A DNA stretch of 64,000 nt from contig NZ_CABVGP010000001.1 of the NCBI RefSeq assembly GCF_902497555.1, positions 1,488,001 through 1,552,000 of the forward strand, in the 5' to 3' direction. The stretch comes from Amycolatopsis camponoti (GTDB lineage: Bacteria; Actinomycetota; Actinomycetes; Mycobacteriales; Pseudonocardiaceae). Position numbers and translations under genes: made by a program. Positions 35,296 through 43,433 of this stretch are shown one piece after another (within the stretch, counting starts at the first letter, position 1; every line of letters begins with the position of its first letter). The notes beneath the pieces are model-generated. The model made no database searches and was not told the DNA's origin. It saw only the letters and a program-made list of their open reading frames with translations.

Positions 35296-36040
35296 GGGCC
35301 AGCTCCCGGATCGCTTCCACCAGCAGGTCGGTCAACGTCGAGAAGGTCTCTTCGCCTTCGGAGGCGGTCGCCTCGGCCGGCGAACCGCAGTACGCCTCGG
35401 TCATCCCCATCTCGGCGAAGCCGCCGTCTTCCGGCGCGGCGGCCAGGCTCACGGGCACGTGCGGCAACGTCCGCATCAGCGGCTGGTCGACCAGTTCGGG
35501 CCGGTCGGCCAGCACGAGCGAGGTCTCGTAGCGGCCCGCGTGGCACTCGCCGGAGCGGAACTCGTCGGTCAGCCGCTGCGCGTGCCGCCGCCGGACCAGG
35601 TCGAGCAGCGCGACGCGGCCTTCGTAGGCGAAGTTCAACGTCTCCACCGCGCGCCGCAGCGTGACCAGGTGCGCGGGCTCGAAGTGGTTGTTGACCAGCA
35701 GGATCCGCTTGAACCGCTGCCCGATCAGCGCGGACCCGATGTCGACGAGCAGCGAGTGCAGCGTCTCCTCGCCGATGTGGACGCCCCCGGCGAACCCGGC
35801 CGCGAACCGCGTCACGCCGTAGGGCACCTCGGGCAGCACCAGCACGTGGACGTCCTCGTCGGCGGCCAGGCGCGAAGCCGCGCGCTCGCACATCCCGCGC
35901 GAGATCAGCGGGTCGGTGCCCAGCGGCGCGTGCGGCCCGTGCGGCTCGATCGCGCCCAGCGGGAGCAGCAGCACCGGCACGCGGCCGTCGTCCGGCAACG
36001 AGGCGACCTGCCGCGAGCTGAGGTCCGCGAAGTACGTCAC
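35288..36040 (-). CDS. Creatininase-family amidohydrolase (candidate kynurenine formamidase)
   Basis: About 250 residues. The creatininase fold is clear: PLGAIEPHGPHAPLGTD (metal-binding Glu and His), LVNNHFEPAHL (conserved His/Glu) and SGECHAGRYETS (metal Glu/His with the family's HAG.ET motif). Members hydrolyse cyclic or linear amides, for instance in creatinine, mycofactocin and riboflavin-precursor metabolism. No ordinary kynurenine formamidase is encoded with the adjacent tryptophan dioxygenase and kynureninase, so this enzyme could fill that step; inference only. The GTG at 36040 is taken as start; an in-frame TTG at 36049 is the alternative. Confidence 0.8.
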   Translation of the reverse strand: MTYFADLSSRQVASLPDDGRVPVLLLPLGAIEPHGPHAPLGTDPLISRGMCERAASRLAADEDVHVLVLPEVPYGVTRFAAGFAGGVHIGEETLHSLLVDIGSALIGQRFKRILLVNNHFEPAHLVTLRRAVETLNFAYEGRVALLDLVRRRHAQRLTDEFRSGECHAGRYETSLVLADRPELVDQPLMRTLPHVPVSLAAAPEDGGFAEMGMTEAYCGSPAEATASEGEETFSTLTDLLVEAIRELARE

Positions 36041-36051
36041 GCAAATCAAGC

Positions 36052-36079
36052 TACACCGCAGCGGCCTGAGGTGTATAGA
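36052..36079. promoter_or_regulatory. Inverted repeat in the PaaX divergon, probable operator
   Basis: TACACC (36052-36057) and GGTGTA (36070-36075) are perfect inverted half-sites 12 bp apart, in the 47-bp gap between the creatininase-like gene and the PaaX gene. TATAGA at 36074-36079 overlaps the right half and could be the -10 of the plus-strand operon. The layout allows one regulator to control both arms. Confidence 0.6.
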
Positions 36080-36087
36080 GTTGCCGC

Positions 36088-36903
36088 ATGCCCGGAGATG
36101 CCTTCGACGCCAGCCCGCAGGAGCTGGTCGTGACGTTGCTGGGCAGCTACGTGCACCCGCGCGAAACCCGCCGGGTGTGGTCGGGCGGCCTGGTCGCGGC
36201 GCTCGCCGAGCTGGGCTTCTCCGACGGCGCGGCCCGGATCGCGCTCACCCGCGTGGTGCGCCGCGGCCTCCTCCAGCGCCACCGCGAGGGCCGCACCGTG
36301 CACTACTCGCTGACCCGCCGCACCATCGCCCTGCTCGCCGACGGCGACCACCGGATCTTCTCCCTCGGCCGCCGCGAGCGCGCCGCCGGCGAGTGGACCG
36401 TACTCTGGCAGAGCATCCCGGAGAGCCGCCGCCAGGCCCGCGAACGCCTGGTGCGGCGGTTGCGGTTCCTCGGGTTCGGCCCCTATCAGGACGGCACCTG
36501 GATCGCCCCGCACGACCGCGAGGCCGAGGTCGTCGCCCTGCTCGGCGAGCTGGACGTCACCGAGCACGCCGGGCTGCTGCTCGGGCGGCCGTCGGCCGCG
36601 CTCGACGTCCGCCGCTTCGCCGGCCGGGCCTGGGACCTCGACGACCTCACCGCCCGCTACACGGCGTTCGTCGAGCAGTTCGGCGGCTACGCCGGGGCCG
36701 ATCCCCCGGACGTCGAAGCCTTCGCCGTCCACACGCGCCTGGTGCACACGTTCCGGGCGTTCCCGTCGCTCGACCCCGAACTGCCCGCCGACCTGGTGCC
36801 CGCACCGGATCGGCGAGCGGCGGCGGTCGAGTTGTTCCACGATCTGTACACCGCGCTGGCTCCGGCCGCTCAGCGCCATTTCGACGAGGTGACCAAGGGA
36901 TGA
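36088..36903 (+). CDS. PaaX-family transcriptional regulator
   Basis: 271 residues. The N-terminal winged helix (LVVTLLGSYVHPRETRRVWSGGLVAALAELGFSDGAARIALTRVVRRGLLQR) and the middle region (WTVLWQSIPESRRQARERLVRRLRFLGFG) are typical of PaaX, the phenylacetyl-CoA-responsive repressor family. Here it sits first in an operon with tryptophan dioxygenase and kynureninase and opposite a benzoate-CoA-ligase operon. The effector is therefore probably an aroyl-CoA such as anthraniloyl-CoA, not phenylacetyl-CoA (inference). Its stop overlaps the dioxygenase ATG (ATGA). Confidence 0.9.
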   Translation: MPGDAFDASPQELVVTLLGSYVHPRETRRVWSGGLVAALAELGFSDGAARIALTRVVRRGLLQRHREGRTVHYSLTRRTIALLADGDHRIFSLGRRERAAGEWTVLWQSIPESRRQARERLVRRLRFLGFGPYQDGTWIAPHDREAEVVALLGELDVTEHAGLLLGRPSAALDVRRFAGRAWDLDDLTARYTAFVEQFGGYAGADPPDVEAFAVHTRLVHTFRAFPSLDPELPADLVPAPDRRAAAVELFHDLYTALAPAAQRHFDEVTKG

Positions 36904-37694
36904 CCGAAACCAGCCAAGCGACCCAGGAAGCCCTGAGCTACACCTCGTACCTGGCGTTGGACGACGTGCTGAACGCCCAGCGCCCGCGGTCCGACGAGCA
37001 CGACGAGCTGCTGTTCATCGTGATCCACCAGGTGTACGAGCTGTGGTTCAAGCAGATCCTCCACGAGGCGGAGTTCCTCCAGCGCAACCTCGAAAAGGGG
37101 AACACCGCGCACTCGATCCGGGTCCTGCGCCGGATCCTGACGATCCTCAAGGTCGCCGTCGCGCAGATCGACGTCCTGGAAACCATGACCCCCAGCCAGT
37201 TCACGAGCTTCCGCGCCCGTTTGGACGCTTCGAGCGGCTTCCAGTCGGCCCAGTTCCGGGAGCTGGAAGCCGTGCTCGGGCGGCGCGACGAGCGCGTGTT
37301 CGCCCACTACCCCGAAGGCGGCGAGCAGCGGAAAGGCATCGCCGAGGCGATGGCGCGGCCGTCGTTGTTCGACTCTTTTCTCACGTATCTCAAGGTTTCT
37401 GGATACGCGGTCGAGTGTGACCGAGACGTCACTCGACCGGTGGAGCCGTCCCCGGCCCTGCAGGCGATATTGCTGGACGTGTACAGCGACGACGGCGGCC
37501 CGTCGGTCGTCGCGGAATGTCTGGTGGATCTCGATGAAGGGATGCAGGAGTGGCGCTACCGGCACGTGAAGATGGTCGAACGCACCATCGGCGACAAGAC
37601 CGGGACGGGGGGATCTTCCGGCGCGACCTACCTGCGTACCACGCTCTTCCAGCCGATGTTCCCGGATCTCTGGGCCGTACGGAGCCGACTGTGA
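36900..37694 (+). CDS. kynA: Tryptophan 2,3-dioxygenase
   Basis: 264 residues. The haem-dioxygenase signature is complete: LSYTSYLALDDVLNAQ, DELLFIVIHQVYELWFKQILHE (substrate-binding His/Arg region), LETMTPSQFTSFRARLDASSGFQSAQFRELE, and the proximal-histidine region WRYRHVKMVERTIGDKTGTGGSSGATYL. It opens the indole ring of tryptophan to N-formylkynurenine. It is translationally coupled to the PaaX gene (ATGA) and to kynureninase (GTGA), so the operon funnels tryptophan to anthranilate plus alanine. Confidence 0.96.
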   Translation: MTETSQATQEALSYTSYLALDDVLNAQRPRSDEHDELLFIVIHQVYELWFKQILHEAEFLQRNLEKGNTAHSIRVLRRILTILKVAVAQIDVLETMTPSQFTSFRARLDASSGFQSAQFRELEAVLGRRDERVFAHYPEGGEQRKGIAEAMARPSLFDSFLTYLKVSGYAVECDRDVTRPVEPSPALQAILLDVYSDDGGPSVVAECLVDLDEGMQEWRYRHVKMVERTIGDKTGTGGSSGATYLRTTLFQPMFPDLWAVRSRL

Positions 37695-38884
37695 CCACTT
37701 TGGACGACCTGCGCGCGGACCACAACGCGCTCGCCCCGCACTACTCCCGCTTCGGCGTCGCCGAGCGCCTGCTGCTGTCCGGGCACTCGCACCAGGCGTG
37801 GCCGGACGTCGCGGAGGAGGGCCTGCGGGAGTCCTTCGCGGACGCCGCCCGCGACGTCGACGAGAAGTGGGGGCGCGCGTTCGCGAAGGCCGACGAGCTG
37901 CGCGCGGGGTTCCGCCTGCTGCTCGGCGACCCGCACGGCGAGTACGCGCTCGGCGCGAGCACGCACGACCTGGTGCTGCGGTTCCTCTCGGCGATGGAGC
38001 TGCCGCGAAGACCGCGCCTGGTCACCACGGACGGCGAGTTCCACACCCTGCGCCGTCAGCTCGCCCGCCTCGAGGAGGAGGGCGTCGAAGTCGTCCGGGT
38101 GCCCCTGGAGCCGGTGACGACGCTCGCCGAGCGCGTCGCCGCCGAAGTGGACGACAACACCGCCGCGGTGCTCGTCTCGGCCGTGCTGTTCGAGACGTCG
38201 CGGCTGGTCCCGGGGCTCGCGCACCTGGCCGACTCGTGCCGTGACCGGTCGATCGAGCTGGTCGTCGACGCCTACCACGCGCTCGGCGTCGTCCCGTTCC
38301 CGCTGCACGACCTCGGGCTCACCAACGCCTGGGTGCTCGGCGGCGGCTACAAGTACCTGCAGCTCGGCGAGGGCAACTGCTTCCTGCGGCTGCCCGCGCA
38401 CGCCCAGGAGCTGCGCCCGGTGATCACCGGCTGGTACGCCGAGTTCGGCGCGCTTGCCGACGAGCGCAACCCGGGCCAGGTCGCCTACGCCACCGGTGGC
38501 GACCGGTTCGCCGGCGCCACCTACGACCCGGCCAGCCACTACCGCGGCGCCCGGGTCCAGCGGTTCTTCGCCGAGCAGGGCCTGACGCCGGAGTTCCTGC
38601 GCGAGGTGTCGCAGCACCAGGTGGGCCTGCTCGCGTCGGTGTTCGACTCGCTCGGCTTGCCCGGCGACGTCGTGACGCGGGACCGCGAGACGCCGCTCGA
38701 CCGGCTCGGCGGGTTCCTCTCGCTGCGCTGCGCCGACGCGGCCGGGCTCCAGGCGGCACTGGCCGCCCAGGGCGTCCGCACCGACAGCCGGGGCCCGTAC
38801 CTGCGCTTCGGTCCCGCGCCGTACCTCTCCGACACCCAGCTCGAGACGGCGATGAACGCTCTCGGCAAGGTGGCCCGCGGCTGA
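37691..38884 (+). CDS. kynU: Kynureninase
   Basis: 397 residues from a GTG overlapping the dioxygenase stop. It is a fold-type I PLP enzyme: [18 protein letters not shown] carries the PLP-binding Asp and the His-Ala, and [19 protein letters not shown] holds the Schiff-base lysine. The end ([15 protein letters not shown]) is typical of bacterial kynureninase. It cleaves kynurenine to anthranilate and alanine. No anthranilate dioxygenase is nearby; the aroyl-CoA ligase on the other arm is the logical next enzyme. Confidence 0.93.
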   Translation: MTTLDDLRADHNALAPHYSRFGVAERLLLSGHSHQAWPDVAEEGLRESFADAARDVDEKWGRAFAKADELRAGFRLLLGDPHGEYALGASTHDLVLRFLSAMELPRRPRLVTTDGEFHTLRRQLARLEEEGVEVVRVPLEPVTTLAERVAAEVDDNTAAVLVSAVLFETSRLVPGLAHLADSCRDRSIELVVDAYHALGVVPFPLHDLGLTNAWVLGGGYKYLQLGEGNCFLRLPAHAQELRPVITGWYAEFGALADERNPGQVAYATGGDRFAGATYDPASHYRGARVQRFFAEQGLTPEFLREVSQHQVGLLASVFDSLGLPGDVVTRDRETPLDRLGGFLSLRCADAAGLQAALAAQGVRTDSRGPYLRFGPAPYLSDTQLETAMNALGKVARG

Positions 38885-39050
38885 TTACCGGTCCGTATCG
38901 CGGGACCGCCACTGGTCCGGCGATCAAGGGGGATCTAGGTTGGTGCCGGGCACCCCGCGGGCGGACGACCTCCGCGCGCCGGGCTCCCACCGACCACGTG
39001 AAGCGCGTCCCGGCCACGAACCGGGCGCGGGAGACAAAGGAGTCACCACC

Positions 39051-40124
39051 GTGACCGAAGGAGTGTTCGCCCGGGGCACCGGGCACGAACAGGTCGTGTA
39101 CTGCCACGACCAGGCCAGTGGCCTCAAGGCCATCATCGGCATCTACTCCACGGCGCTCGGACCCGCTTTGGGCGGGACGCGCTTCCACCCCTACGCCACC
39201 GAAGCGGACGCGCTCGACGACGTGCTCGCGCTGTCCAAGGGCATGGCGTACAAGAACGCGCTGGCCGGGCTCGACCTCGGCGGCGGCAAGGCCGTCATCC
39301 TCGGCGACCCGAAGACGCTCAAGTCCGAAGCGCTGCTGCGCGCGTTCGGGCGCTTCGTGCAGTCCCTGGGCGGCCGCTACATCACGGCGTGCGATGTCGG
39401 CACGTACGTGCAGGACATGGACGTCGTCGCCCGCGAATCCGACTTCGTCACCGGCCGCTCACCCGAGGACGGCGGCGCCGGCGACTCGTCCGTGCTGACG
39501 GCGTTCGGCGTGTTCCAGGGCATGCGCGCCTCGGCCGAGCACCTCTGGGGCAGCCCGGACCTGGCCGGCAAGCGCGTCGGCGTGGCCGGCGTCGGCAAGG
39601 TCGGGCACATCCTCGTCGGGCACCTCGTCGACGCCGGCGCGCAGGTGACGATCACCGACGTCTACGCGCCGGCGATTTCGCGCACGCTCGAGATCTACCC
39701 GAGCGTGCAGGTCGTGTCCGATGTGGACACCCTGCTGCGGGCCGAGCTGGACGTCTTCGCCCCGTGTGCCTTGGGTGGGGTGCTGAACGACGCGTCGGTG
39801 CCGGTGCTAGGCGCTCGCATCGTGTGCGGAGCGGCGAACAACCAGCTCGCGCACGCCGGCATCGACAAGCAGCTGGCCGACCGCGGAGTCCTGTACGCGC
39901 CTGACTACCTGGTCAACGCCGGTGGCGTGATCCAGGTGGACGACGAGCGGCACGGCTTCACCTTCGAGCGCGCCAAGCGCAAGACGACGGCGATCTACGA
40001 CACGACGAAGGCCGTGTTCGCGCTGGCCGACGCCGATGGCGTCCCCCCGGCGACGGCGGCCGACCGGCTCGCGGAGCGCCGGATGGCGGAGGTCGGGCGG
40101 CTGCGGTCCATCATGACCGGGTGA
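39051..40124 (+). CDS. vdh: Valine/leucine dehydrogenase (Glu/Leu/Phe/Val dehydrogenase family)
   Basis: 357 residues, GTG start 8 bp after AAGGAG. The catalytic lysines are in [23 protein letters not shown], and the NAD fold is [24 protein letters not shown], followed by CGAANNQLA and [13 protein letters not shown]. Length and motifs match actinomycete valine dehydrogenase, which deaminates branched-chain amino acids with NAD+ and often feeds polyketide precursors. Leucine as the main substrate cannot be excluded. The following gene overlaps by GTGA. Confidence 0.9.
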   Translation: MTEGVFARGTGHEQVVYCHDQASGLKAIIGIYSTALGPALGGTRFHPYATEADALDDVLALSKGMAYKNALAGLDLGGGKAVILGDPKTLKSEALLRAFGRFVQSLGGRYITACDVGTYVQDMDVVARESDFVTGRSPEDGGAGDSSVLTAFGVFQGMRASAEHLWGSPDLAGKRVGVAGVGKVGHILVGHLVDAGAQVTITDVYAPAISRTLEIYPSVQVVSDVDTLLRAELDVFAPCALGGVLNDASVPVLGARIVCGAANNQLAHAGIDKQLADRGVLYAPDYLVNAGGVIQVDDERHGFTFERAKRKTTAIYDTTKAVFALADADGVPPATAADRLAERRMAEVGRLRSIMTG

Positions 40125-40924
40125 CCCTTTCGGACATCTTCGAAGCTGCGGGCGTGCGGGGGTTCCTGCACGCCCGCAGTCTCGGTTCTCCGGTATCCGT
40201 CGATGTCGACGCGGACTCGCCGGTCGTGCTGGCGTCCGTGGTGAAGGTGGCGCTGGCGTACGAATTCGCCCGTCAGGTGGCGGCGGGCCAGCTCGACCCG
40301 ACGGACCGCGTGCACGCGACCGCGGCCGACCGGCTCGGCGGTAGCGGCTCGGCGGGCTTCGCGGACGACGTCTCGTACAGCCTGCGGGACGCGGCGCTGC
40401 TGGCGTTGTCGGTGTCGGACAACACGGCCGCGGACCTGCTGTTCGACCGCGTGGGCGTGGCGAACGTCCGGTCTCTGCTGGCGGAGCTGGGGCTGACGCG
40501 GACTTCCGTCATCGGCGCGCCCCGGGATCTGCTGCGCACGATCATCGACGACACCGCGGCCGGGCTTCCGTTGCGTGCCTTGGATCCCTTGCGGACCTCG
40601 GCTTCGACGCCGCGTGAGATGACGGCTCTGCTTTCGGCTCTGTGGAGCGATCCCGGGCCGGGTGCGCAGGTCTTGGCGTGGATGTCGGCCCAGGTCAGCT
40701 GGCACCGGCTGACCGCGGGGTTTCCCCCGGAGGTGACGGTGGCGGCCAAGACGGGGACGATGCCGGGCATCCGCAACGAGATCGGCGTCGTGACGTACCC
40801 GGACGGGACGGCGTACGCGGTGGCGGTGTTCACGGTGGGCGGCGCGGAGACGTTGCGCCGCCCGGACATCGACCGTGCGATCGGCGACGCGGCCCGCGCG
40901 GCGGTAGATCAGCTGCGCTCGTGA
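40121..40924 (+). CDS. Beta-lactamase-fold serine hydrolase, apparently cytoplasmic
   Basis: 267 residues from a GTG overlapping the vdh stop. The class A beta-lactamase/PBP-like motifs are all present: SVVK (SxxK), SDN and KTG (in [10 protein letters not shown]). There is no signal peptide, lipobox or Tat motif: the protein begins [18 protein letters not shown]. It is therefore probably an intracellular or leaderless serine hydrolase and not a secreted resistance enzyme. The Glu166 region of class A enzymes is not recognisable. Its stop codon forms part of the first unit of a 21-bp repeat array. Confidence 0.82.
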   Translation: MTLSDIFEAAGVRGFLHARSLGSPVSVDVDADSPVVLASVVKVALAYEFARQVAAGQLDPTDRVHATAADRLGGSGSAGFADDVSYSLRDAALLALSVSDNTAADLLFDRVGVANVRSLLAELGLTRTSVIGAPRDLLRTIIDDTAAGLPLRALDPLRTSASTPREMTALLSALWSDPGPGAQVLAWMSAQVSWHRLTAGFPPEVTVAAKTGTMPGIRNEIGVVTYPDGTAYAVAVFTVGGAETLRRPDIDRAIGDAARAAVDQLRS

Positions 40925-40994
40925 TGCCCGTCCGAACACGCGTGATGCCCCTCTGATCACGCTTGATGCCTGTCCCGTCACGCGTGATGCCCCC
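40921..40994 (+). repeat. 21-bp CACGCG repeat array, locus B (3.5 units, one orientation)
   Basis: Units begin at 40921, 40942, 40963 and 40984 (last one truncated). CACGC recurs at 40937, 40958 and 40979, exactly 21 bp apart, each followed by (G/T)TGATGCC. The first unit overlaps the hydrolase stop codon. All units share one orientation, matching the transcription direction of the gene they follow. Only 6 bp separate the array from the stop of the convergent LysR gene. Confidence 0.88.
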
Positions 40995-41000
40995 ACCACC

Positions 41001-41948
41001 TCAGCTGCGCTCGTAGAACACGTCCCACGGCCGCGCGCCGCCCGGGTCCGGCGGCACCAGCCGCGAGACGCCGTCGTCCCGCAGCACGCCCGCCGCGATC
41101 TCCGCCAGCTTCGCCGCCTGCGGGTGCGGGCTCGACGACGGCCAGGCGAACGCCATCCGCGCGCGCAGGACCTCGCCGTCGAGCGGCCGCCAGACCACCC
41201 GCGGTTCCTTGCGGGCCGCGGGCTCGAACGCGACGCCGTGGCCGGCCAGGACCAGGCCGAGCGCGAACTCCGGGTTGCGCGCGTGCCGGACGGCCGCCGG
41301 CCGGAAGCCGTGCTCCCAGCAGGTGCGCAGCAGGGCGTCGTAGCTGCCGGGCGCCGCCGCGCGCGGGGCGTGCACCAGGCCTTCGCCCGCGAGGTCGGCC
41401 AAGGTCAGGACGGCGTGGCGGGCCAGCGGCGAGTCGCGGGGGAGGAGCACGCCGAGCGGCGTGTCGATCGCGGGCCCGAGGTCGAGCCCGACGACGTCGA
41501 CCGGCAGCTGGAGGAGCCCGGCGTCCAGCGACCGGTCGGCGAGCAGCCGGGTCTGCTCGGCGGTGGTCAGCTCCTGCAGGTCGAGCCGGACGGCGGGGTG
41601 CTGCGCCGCGAACTCCGTGAGGATCGCGGCGAGCACCCGTCCCGGCAGCTCCGGCGGCACGCCCGCGCGCAGGGCGTCCATCTCGCCGCGGTCGGCTTTC
41701 GCGACGAGCGCCGTCATGCGGTCCCAGCGGCTCAGGAGGTCACGGGCTTCGGCGCGGAGCACTTCGCCGGCCTCGGTGAGCGTGACGCGGCGGCCGCGGT
41801 CGAACAGCTTCGCGCCCAGCTCGGCTTCGAGCCGTTTCACGCGCTGGCTCAACGGCGGCTGGGCGATGCCGAGCCGGTCGGCGGCGTGGCCGAAGTGCAG
41901 TTCCTCGGCGACGACGAGGAAGTAGCGCAGCGAGCGGAGGTGGTCCAC
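41001..41948 (-). CDS. LysR-family transcriptional regulator
   Basis: 315 residues from a GTG start. The LysR helix-turn-helix (LRYFLVVAEELHFGHAADRLGIAQPPLSQRVKRLEAELGAKLFDR) is perfect, followed by a periplasmic-binding-protein-like effector domain (residues about 90-300). It is divergent from a metallo-beta-lactamase-fold hydrolase gene, with a symmetric LysR-type box in the 84-bp gap, so it probably activates that gene and represses its own. The effector is unknown. Confidence 0.9.
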   Translation of the reverse strand: MDHLRSLRYFLVVAEELHFGHAADRLGIAQPPLSQRVKRLEAELGAKLFDRGRRVTLTEAGEVLRAEARDLLSRWDRMTALVAKADRGEMDALRAGVPPELPGRVLAAILTEFAAQHPAVRLDLQELTTAEQTRLLADRSLDAGLLQLPVDVVGLDLGPAIDTPLGVLLPRDSPLARHAVLTLADLAGEGLVHAPRAAAPGSYDALLRTCWEHGFRPAAVRHARNPEFALGLVLAGHGVAFEPAARKEPRVVWRPLDGEVLRARMAFAWPSSSPHPQAAKLAEIAAGVLRDDGVSRLVPPDPGGARPWDVFYERS

Positions 41949-41955
41949 GCTGCGA

Positions 41956-41975
41956 CGATACCCGTCCGCATATCG
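41956..41975. promoter_or_regulatory. LysR-type binding box
   Basis: CGATA-N10-TATCG is a perfect inverted repeat containing the T-N11-A core expected of LysR regulators. It lies 8 bp from the LysR start and 57 bp from the divergent metallo-hydrolase start, the usual place for an autorepressing and activating site. Confidence 0.6.
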
Positions 41976-42032
41976 ACATGCCGACGTCTCGATCTTGGAC
42001 AGCGCGGCCGTGCTCGTGGTCGAGTGCCCGTC

Positions 42033-42974
42033 ATGAGCGAAGGATTCAGCAGACGCGGGCTGTTCGGCGCGGGCGCGGCGGCGGCCACGATCCTCGCCGG
42101 GGTGCCGGCGGCTTCGGCGTCGGCGGCGCCACGGGGGACGTCGCAGATGACGCTGCGGTGGTGGGGGAACAACGGCTGGGAGATCCGCGTCGGGACGAAG
42201 ACGATCCTCATCGACCCGTGGTTGACGAGGTTCAAGACGGGCACGTACACCCCCGCGGGCGCCGACCCGCGCACGCCGCTGTCGGTGAACAAGGAGCTGA
42301 TCGACGGCTACCTGGACCGCGGCTTCCTCCACGCCGACCACATCTTGGTGACCCACGGCCACTACGACCACCTCACCGACGTTCCCTACCTGGCCCAACG
42401 CACGGGAGCGACGGTGATCGGCACCGAGACCCATTTGAGTCTCATGGCGGCGCTGGGCGCACCGGAGGACCAGCTGGCGATCGCGTCCGGCGGCGAGGAC
42501 CTGACGTTCGACGGCTACTCGATCCGGATCTTGCGGTCCTTGCACTCGGCGGTGGGCGCGCGAGCCCAGGTGCCGTTCCCGGGCTCGCGGCCGCTGTCCC
42601 GCCGGGACCGTCCCCGGGTGATCTCGGACCTGCTCGAAGGCGGCACGCTGGCGTACTGCGTCACCGGCGGCGGAGCGAGCGTGGTGAACTTCGGCGGCTC
42701 GAACTACGTCGAGTCCGAGCTGGCCGGTTTGCGCCCGGACGTGGTGCTCCTGCCGGTGGGCGGAGCGAAGGTGACGCAGTACGTGCCGAGGCTGCTGCGC
42801 ACGCTGGGCAACCCGCGGATGGTGGCAGCGACCCACTGGGACGACTTCGATCTGCCGCTGGGCCAGGCCCAGGACCCCAACGGGGGGTTGGAGGTACTGC
42901 GGAAGGTGGTGGCGGCGGCTTCGCCGGGGAGCGAGTTCGTGGTGCTGGACCACCTGGGTTCATTTGTGCCATAG
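42033..42974 (+). CDS. Tat-exported metallo-beta-lactamase-fold hydrolase
   Basis: 313 residues. The N-terminus FSRRGLFGAGAAAATILAGVPAASASA is a twin-arginine signal with an A-x-A cleavage site. The metallo-hydrolase motif is ILVTHGHYDHLTDVP, with a leading histidine-poor strand (WWGNNGWEIRVGTKTILIDPWLT) typical of UlaG/RomA-like enzymes and later ligands in SLHSAVG and ATHWDDFDLPLGQ. Export in folded, metal-loaded form fits Tat. The substrate is unknown; UlaG-like relatives open lactones and RomA-like ones act on lipids. Followed by paired DnaA-box-like sites and a terminator. Confidence 0.85.
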   Translation: MSEGFSRRGLFGAGAAAATILAGVPAASASAAPRGTSQMTLRWWGNNGWEIRVGTKTILIDPWLTRFKTGTYTPAGADPRTPLSVNKELIDGYLDRGFLHADHILVTHGHYDHLTDVPYLAQRTGATVIGTETHLSLMAALGAPEDQLAIASGGEDLTFDGYSIRILRSLHSAVGARAQVPFPGSRPLSRRDRPRVISDLLEGGTLAYCVTGGGASVVNFGGSNYVESELAGLRPDVVLLPVGGAKVTQYVPRLLRTLGNPRMVAATHWDDFDLPLGQAQDPNGGLEVLRKVVAAASPGSEFVVLDHLGSFVP

Positions 42975-42978
42975 CGGC

Positions 42979-43008
42979 TTGTCCACAGCCCCACTGCGTT
43001 GTGGACAA
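42979..43008. other. Inverted pair of DnaA-box-like sequences
   Basis: TTGTCCACA (42979-42987) and its exact inverted copy TGTGGACAA (43000-43008) are 12 bp apart. TTGTCCACA is the actinomycete DnaA-box consensus. They lie just after the metallo-hydrolase stop and before a terminator. They may titrate DnaA or simply form the upper stem of a hairpin; there is no cluster large enough for an origin. Confidence 0.5.
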
Positions 43009-43009
43009 C

Positions 43010-43040
43010 GAAACCGCCCGGCGGCTCGCCGGGCGGTTTC
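43010..43040 (+). terminator. Strong hairpin terminator, 14-bp stem
   Basis: GAAACCGCCCGGCG (43010-43023) pairs perfectly with 43027-43040 over a 3-nt loop. It ends the metallo-hydrolase transcript. The A-rich left and T-rich right ends give a short TTT on either strand, so it could work in both directions. Confidence 0.8.
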
Positions 43041-43055
43041 GTCGTTGACCGCCGA

Positions 43056-43152
43056 TAGACTGGGACCGGGGACGCCCCCCAAGGGAAGGGCGGGGGAGCT
43101 GTCCGGCCCCCGGAACGCCGAAGGCCCCCACCGCGAGCAGTGGGGGCCTTCG
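43056..43152 (+). ncRNA. Possible ~90-nt structured small RNA
   Basis: A TAGACT -10-like box lies at 43056-43061. Downstream comes a densely structured stretch: CCCCC near 43076 can pair with GGGGG near 43093, enclosed by GGAC (43070-43073)/GTCC (43101-43104), then CCGG-CCC-CCGG, then a terminator at 43119-43152. No ORF fits. It could equally be the 3' region of the minus-strand DUF5302 gene, so the strand is uncertain. Confidence 0.3.
43119..43152. terminator. Terminator between the metallo-hydrolase and DUF5302 genes
   Basis: CGAAGGCCCCCAC (43119-43131) is exactly complementary to 43140-43152, with loop CGCGAGCA. It lies 13 bp beyond the stop of the minus-strand DUF5302 gene and would end that transcript. 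Confidence 0.75.
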
Positions 43153-43165
43153 CCGACAACAGATC

Positions 43166-43351
43166 TCAGCCGCTCTTGCGGCGGAAAGTCCGCTTGTTGG
43201 CCGCGGGCCCGTGGGCGTGCTGGTTCTTGCCGCCGCCGTTCTCGTGGGACGCGCCCGAGCGGGCGTGGGCCTGCTTGCGCTCCAGCGCTTCCCGGAACTT
43301 GCGCTTGACGTCGTCCTCCTCGCCGCTGGGCGACGGATTCGGTTCACTCAT
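43166..43351 (-). CDS. DUF5302 small protein
   Basis: 61 residues, almost entirely charged and polar: EEDDVKRKFREALERKQAHARSG followed by a Gly/His/Asn-rich region and a basic end (KRTFRRKSG). It matches the actinobacterial DUF5302 family of unknown function; the composition suggests a disordered, possibly nucleic-acid-binding protein. The ATG at 43351 is fixed by a perfect GGAGGT ribosome site 4 bp upstream; the longer frame to 43408 lacks one. Confidence 0.8.
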   Translation of the reverse strand: MSEPNPSPSGEEDDVKRKFREALERKQAHARSGASHENGGGKNQHAHGPAANKRTFRRKSG

Positions 43352-43433
43352 GCTTACCTCCGGAACTGACGACGTGTGACCGCTCCAGCCTGGCATCAGA
43401 CAAACCACTTGGCGAGTCGATTACGTCACGTCA

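Noticed and set aside
42979..43008. Replication origin
   Set aside because: Only one pair of boxes and no dnaA/dnaN genes nearby; an origin would carry many boxes.
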